Shown: one piece after another, positions 62,972-64,000 of the stretch
Layout: the number at the start of each line of letters is the position of its first letter
How positions within the stretch are numbered: the stretch's first letter is position 1
Assembly (NCBI GenBank): GCA_033763135.1
Contig: JANRKY010000286.1
Location: 41,481-105,480 of the forward strand
DNA: 64,000 bases
Direction of reading: 5' to 3'
DNA from: DALYLB01 sp033763135
GTDB lineage: Bacteria > Acidobacteriota > Blastocatellia > RBC074
Program-made: the position numbers and the translations under genes
Notes under the pieces: model-generated
Seen by the model: the letters and a program-made list of their open reading frames with translations, nothing else
Databases searched by the model: none
Told to the model about the DNA's origin: nothing

Positions 62972-64000
62972 GCGATTCTTCCCGTGATGCCGAAAGGCGT
63001 TGAGCACTTTCGCCGCGCTGCTCGTGGCGCTGGCGCTTTCTTGCGATTCTTCCCGTGATGCCGAAAGGCGTTGAGCACGGAATGCCCGCCGATTGGCTCG
63101 ATGGCGTCGAGCCGGCGATTCTTCCCGTGATGCCGAAAGGCGTTGAGCACCCGAACGCGCGGCCCGTAAAGAGATTGAATCTCTGGCGATTCTTCCCGTG
63201 ATGCCGAAAGGCGTTGAGCACAGTTCGCGGATCGGATTACAAGCGTATCGCAAGAGCGATTCTTCCCGTGATGCCGAAAGGCGTTGAGCACTCCTCCGCT
63301 TCCGATCCAATGCCGCGCAGAAACCGCGCGATTCTTCCCGTGATGCCGAAAGGCGTTGAGCACTGAGAGCAATTTGTTGGCGATGCGGCAACACGGGTGC
63401 GATTCTTCCCGTGATGCCGATAGGCGATGAGCACACGAAAACATGACGGCCGCCGCCCGCGACACTTCAAGCGATTCTTCCCGTGATGCCGAAAGGCGTT
63501 GAGCACTCGGTCCCGCGTAAACCGTGTTCGCCGTCTGACTGCCGGCGATTCTTCCCGTGATGCCGAAAGGCGTTGAGCACGACTATCTTGATGACTGGTT
63601 TTTTCGCCACGTTGAGCGATTCTTCCCGTGATGCCGAAAGGCGTTGAGCACCGCTGATCAAGGCCCTTGATCTCGACGAGGAGGAGGGCGATTCTTCCCG
63701 TGATTCCGAAAGGCGTTGAGCACACAGAAGAACAATTCGTCGCGTGGCTTCGCGACCAGCGATTCTTCCCGTGATGCCGAAAGGCGTTGAGCACCTCTTT
63801 CTGCTCCCGCGGAGCGTCCGCTCGAAGGGCGATTCTTCCCGTGATGCCGAAAGGCGTTGAGCACACCGTAGAGGATGAGATCGAACTTCAGCGAATCGTG
63901 CGATTCTTCCCGTGATGCCGAAAGGCGTTGAGCACATCTGCGCGCGCTGCATGGCGATTCGTGCGTGATCCGCGATTCTTCCCGTGATGCCGAAAGGCGT
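62972..64000 (+). CRISPR. CRISPR array, 36-bp repeats, 14 complete repeats plus one cut by the window edge
   Basis: Repeats start GCGATTCTTCCC and end GGCGTTGAGCAC. Their starts are 62972, 63043, 63115, 63186, 63256, 63328, 63399, 63471, 63545, 63616, 63688, 63759, 63829, 63900 and 63972 (the last has only 29 bases in the window). The 14 spacers are 34-38 bp. Repeat 7 (63399) has two substitutions and repeat 11 (63688) one; the rest are identical. The repeat contains ATGCC-GAAA-GGCGT, a five-pair stem with a GNRA loop on the plus-strand RNA, leaving TTGAGCAC as an 8-base 5' handle. This supports plus-strand transcription away from the leader. Confidence 0.98.

Noticed and set aside
62643..62987. 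114-codon plus-strand frame across the leader
   Set aside because: It overlaps cas2 out of frame, starts without a ribosome site and ends in the first repeat.
62750..63952. Several open frames on the minus strand across the CRISPR array
   Set aside because: They are translations of the 36-bp repeats (STPFGITGRIA, LNAFRHHGKNR, QRLSASREES) and carry no gene features.
62972..64000. Spacers targeting genes inside this window
   Set aside because: No convincing match was noticed by eye; a proper search could not be run.

Overview
The window is GC-rich, densely coded bacterial chromosome and looks most like a member of the Acidobacteriota. That placement is an inference from gene content: a DUF1844 protein, large secreted proteins with Pro-Thr linkers, a Ser/Thr kinase with a single membrane span, and intergenic gaps filled with long inverted repeats. 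No rRNA, tRNA or taxonomic marker settles it. No tRNA, rRNA, prophage or transposase gene was seen.

Layout. 0-12.5 kb: rlmB, a lipoprotein, two large secreted proteins (a zinc-protease-like protein with cohesin/dockerin-like modules, and an NHL-repeat protein with a Pro-Thr linker), a small MscS channel, a beta-lactamase-fold hydrolase, a membrane Ser/Thr kinase and a methyltransferase. 12.8-20.9 kb: a compact uptake [NiFe]-hydrogenase operon (small and large subunits, cytochrome b, endopeptidase, HupH-like protein, HypA, B, C, D, E). The small subunit carries the six-cysteine pattern of oxygen-tolerant enzymes. 21-26.5 kb: a small conserved protein, an outer-membrane protein, sucD, an MntA-HepT toxin-antitoxin pair, a HEAT lipoprotein and an unknown membrane-anchored protein. 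26.6-33.8 kb: a tetR-led RND efflux operon behind two palindromic operators. 33.9-38.9 kb: DUF1844, a PhnP-like hydrolase, ribF, a UbiB-family kinase and a NarL-type regulator. 39-44 kb: a minus-strand operon with a ceramidase-like hydrolase, two membrane proteins and a quinone oxidoreductase. 44.2-50 kb: a divalent-metal HME-RND efflux operon. 50.3-52.5 kb: an S9 peptidase that lacks its catalytic Asp.

52.9-64 kb: a type I CRISPR-Cas locus of the MYXAN (dev) kind: WYL regulator, small zinc-ribbon protein, cas6, cas3, cas8 (cmx8), cas7 (devR), cas5 (devS), a cas4-cas1 fusion, cas2, a leader and an array of 36-bp repeats cut by the window edge (14 complete repeats plus a partial 15th). It looks more AT-rich than its neighbours and was probably acquired.

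The most interesting signal is in the 169-bp gap between the WYL gene and the cas operon. On the minus strand there is a degenerate one-spacer mini-CRISPR. A first repeat remnant keeps repeat positions 15-35 intact apart from a 4-nt loop insertion. A spacer-length 34-nt segment follows, then a second remnant matching 15 of 17 repeat positions. The 34-nt segment has partial identity, next to a TTC, to DNA over the predicted cas promoter. This is the layout of CreR/CreA-type RNAs, which redirect Cascade to repress cas or toxin promoters, and it suggests an autoregulatory RNA here.

A second theme is that almost every operon 3' end carries a long hairpin whose arms are built from short tandem words. 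One family begins exactly at the TGA stop codon of the upstream gene in all four cases seen.
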